DNA from: Aliarcobacter lanthieri | Lineage (GTDB): Bacteria; Campylobacterota; Campylobacteria; Campylobacterales; Arcobacteraceae | Length of the DNA: 64,000 nucleotides | Direction of reading: 5' to 3' | NCBI RefSeq assembly: GCF_013201625.1 | Contig: NZ_CP053839.1 | Location: 806,001 to 870,000, forward strand | Shown: positions 62,405 to 64,000 of the stretch, in pieces | Position numbering within the stretch: position 1 is the first letter of the stretch | Layout of the letters: every line of letters starts with the position of its first letter | Made by a program: the position numbers and the translations under genes | The notes under the pieces: model-generated | Database searches by the model: none | What the model saw: only the letters and a program-made list of their open reading frames with translations | What the model was told of the DNA's origin: nothing

Positions 62405-63940
62405 TTATTCCCACTCAATAGTTGCTGGCGGTTTTGATGAAATATCATAAACTACTCTATTGATTCCATCAACTTCATTTATTATTCTTCTTGAAATAGT
62501 TTCAAGTATATCATGCGGAATATGTGCAAAAGTTGCTGTCATACCATCTGTTGCATCTACTATTCTTACACAAACTGTATTATCATAAGTTCTATTGTCT
62601 CCCATAACACCAACAGATTTTACATTTAGTAAAACTGTAAATGCTTGCCAAGTTTTTTCATAGTAACCAGTTGAATGTAAAACATCTAGTAATATAACAT
62701 CAGCACGTCTTAGTAAATCTAAATCAGGTTTATTTACATCTCCCATAACTCTTATAGCAAGTCCAGGACCAGGGAATGGATGTCTGTTTATCATATTTCT
62801 TGGAAGTCCAAGCTCAAGACCAAGTTCTCTAACTTCATCTTTAAAAATCTCTCTTAAAGGTTCAACAAGTTCAAATTTCATCCAATCTGGAAGCCCACCA
62901 ACATTGTGGTGAGATTTTATAGTCTTACTTGGACCTTTAACTGAAACAGATTCTATAACGTCTGTATATAAAGTTCCTTGTGCTAAGAACTCAACTCCAG
63001 AGTGCTTTTTAGCTTCTTTATCAAATACTTCAATAAATGTTTCTCCAATAATTTTTCTTTTTCTTTCAGGATCAGTAACACCTGTAAGTTTTGTTAAAAA
63101 TTGCTCACTTGCATCAACTGTTATTAAATCTATTCCTCTTGATTTGAAGATAGTTTCAACTTGTTCTCTTTCATTTGCTCTTAAAAGACCATTATCAACA
63201 AATACTGGAATTACTTGATTTCCAATAGCTTCAAATAAAAGTGTTGCTACAACAGAACTATCAACTCCACCTGAAACAGCACATAAAACTTTTTTATTTC
63301 CAACTTTATCTTGGATTTGTTTTATTTGCTCTTTTGCAAAACTTCCCATATTCCAAGTACTTTCGCAACCACAAATATATTTTGCAAAGTTTTTTAGAAG
63401 TTTGCTTCCTTCTTCAGAGTGATAAACTTCTGGATGAAACTGGAAAGCATAAATATTTCTATTTGTATCTGCTATTGCTGCATAAGGAGAGTTTTCACTT
63501 GTTGCTATTTTTTCAAAACCTTGTGGAATTGATTCAACTCTATCTCCATGACTCATCCAAACTGTTTGCCCATTTGGAGTATCTTTAAATATTGGATTTT
63601 CTCCAACAAAATCTAATTTAGCTTTTCCATATTCGTGGCTTGATGCTGGAACTACACTTCCTCCAAAATGTTGAGCAATTAGTTGCATACCATAACAAAT
63701 TCCTAAAATAGGTAAACCTAAATCAAAAATTGTAGTATCAGGATGATAAGAATCAACAGCATAAACTGAAGCTGGACCACCTGAAAGGATAATTCCTTTT
63801 GGAGTTCTTGCCATAATTTCACCAATTGGCTCACTATAAGGAACAATTTCAGAGTAAACTCCACTTTCTCTTAGCTTCCTAGCAATAATTTGTGTGTATT
63901 GACTACCGAAATCTAACACTACTATTGGTACATGTTTCAT
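62405..63940 (-). CDS. guaA: GMP synthase (glutamine-hydrolysing) GuaA
   Basis: 511 residues converting XMP to GMP. The N-terminal glutaminase shows [10 protein letters not shown] (Cys) and [13 protein letters not shown] (His, Glu). The PP-loop synthetase is [20 protein letters not shown]. The C-terminal dimerisation domain ends [10 protein letters not shown]. Full length and well conserved. It starts ATG at 63938-63940 with AAAGG upstream. The last 60 bases of the window are its upstream region, with no other gene seen. Confidence 0.97.
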   Translation of the reverse strand: MKHVPIVVLDFGSQYTQIIARKLRESGVYSEIVPYSEPIGEIMARTPKGIILSGGPASVYAVDSYHPDTTIFDLGLPILGICYGMQLIAQHFGGSVVPASSHEYGKAKLDFVGENPIFKDTPNGQTVWMSHGDRVESIPQGFEKIATSENSPYAAIADTNRNIYAFQFHPEVYHSEEGSKLLKNFAKYICGCESTWNMGSFAKEQIKQIQDKVGNKKVLCAVSGGVDSSVVATLLFEAIGNQVIPVFVDNGLLRANEREQVETIFKSRGIDLITVDASEQFLTKLTGVTDPERKRKIIGETFIEVFDKEAKKHSGVEFLAQGTLYTDVIESVSVKGPSKTIKSHHNVGGLPDWMKFELVEPLREIFKDEVRELGLELGLPRNMINRHPFPGPGLAIRVMGDVNKPDLDLLRRADVILLDVLHSTGYYEKTWQAFTVLLNVKSVGVMGDNRTYDNTVCVRIVDATDGMTATFAHIPHDILETISRRIINEVDGINRVVYDISSKPPATIEWE

Positions 63941-64000
63941 ATAAATTTAACCTTTCTTTTACACTTTTTAATCGTGTATTTTATCTAAAAACTCTTTTTA

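Noticed and set aside
1-64000. CRISPR array, rRNA operon, insertion sequence or prophage
   Set aside because: No repeat-spacer pattern, rRNA sequence, transposase or phage structural gene was seen on either strand.

Overview
The window is AT-rich chromosomal DNA (my rough estimate is under 30% GC) from a Campylobacterota bacterium, most likely an Arcobacter/Aliarcobacter-type organism. I base this on the ppiD-ftsA-ftsZ gene order, the FlhX plus FliK-like flagellar pair, a Csd4/Pgp1-type cell-shape peptidase, the Campylobacter-type legionaminic acid genes and the frequent TTG starts. No species can be named from the sequence alone.

Layout. (1) 1-5070: the tail of an unknown gene, then two tandem TonB-dependent receptor genes produced by a segmental duplication. 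The duplication also copied the promoter region and the end of the neighbouring gene; that copied end has since decayed. (2) 5073-7976, minus: a flagellar set (FliK-like, FlhX, unknown). (3) 8135-23186: housekeeping genes (ArsC-like, RecD-like helicase, PpiD, FtsA, FtsZ, YeeE/YedE transporter, MetX, XseB, NhaA, CarB, Sua5-like), then a tRNA-Glu. (4) 23396-55076: a single-direction block of about 32 kb, a nearly complete Wzx/Wzy-dependent surface polysaccharide locus. (5) 55144-63940: miscellaneous genes (unknown protein, FAD oxidoreductase, alpha/beta hydrolase, Csd4-like peptidase, SelO, small membrane or secreted proteins, GuaA), with two palindromic repeat elements.

How the glycan locus works. 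Wzz sets chain length. WbpA-WbpB-WbpE-WbpD make UDP-2,3-diacetamido-glucuronic acid. LegB, LegC, LegH-like, LegI, LegG, PtmE and LegF make CMP-legionaminic acid by the GDP-linked route. Two sugar amidotransferases (PtmG-like and WbpG-like), with one HisH/HisF ammonia-supply pair, point to acetamidino groups. Wzx, a Wzy-like protein, several glycosyltransferases and a WbpV-WbpL-WbpM initiation block complete assembly. A MaoC-type hydratase next to two acyltransferases suggests a 3-hydroxyacyl substituent.

Most notable: two non-glycan modules sit inside this operon. One is a macro-domain protein plus a DarT-like ADP-ribosyltransferase, in the order antitoxin then toxin. The other is an AAA ATPase plus a small protein with a possible PD-(D/E)XK-like motif. 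Also notable are a G8 tract in the LegH-like gene (candidate phase variation), two genes whose only sensible start codon is ATA, a HisF paralogue that has lost Asp11, and an in-frame-deleted acyltransferase/SGNH gene.
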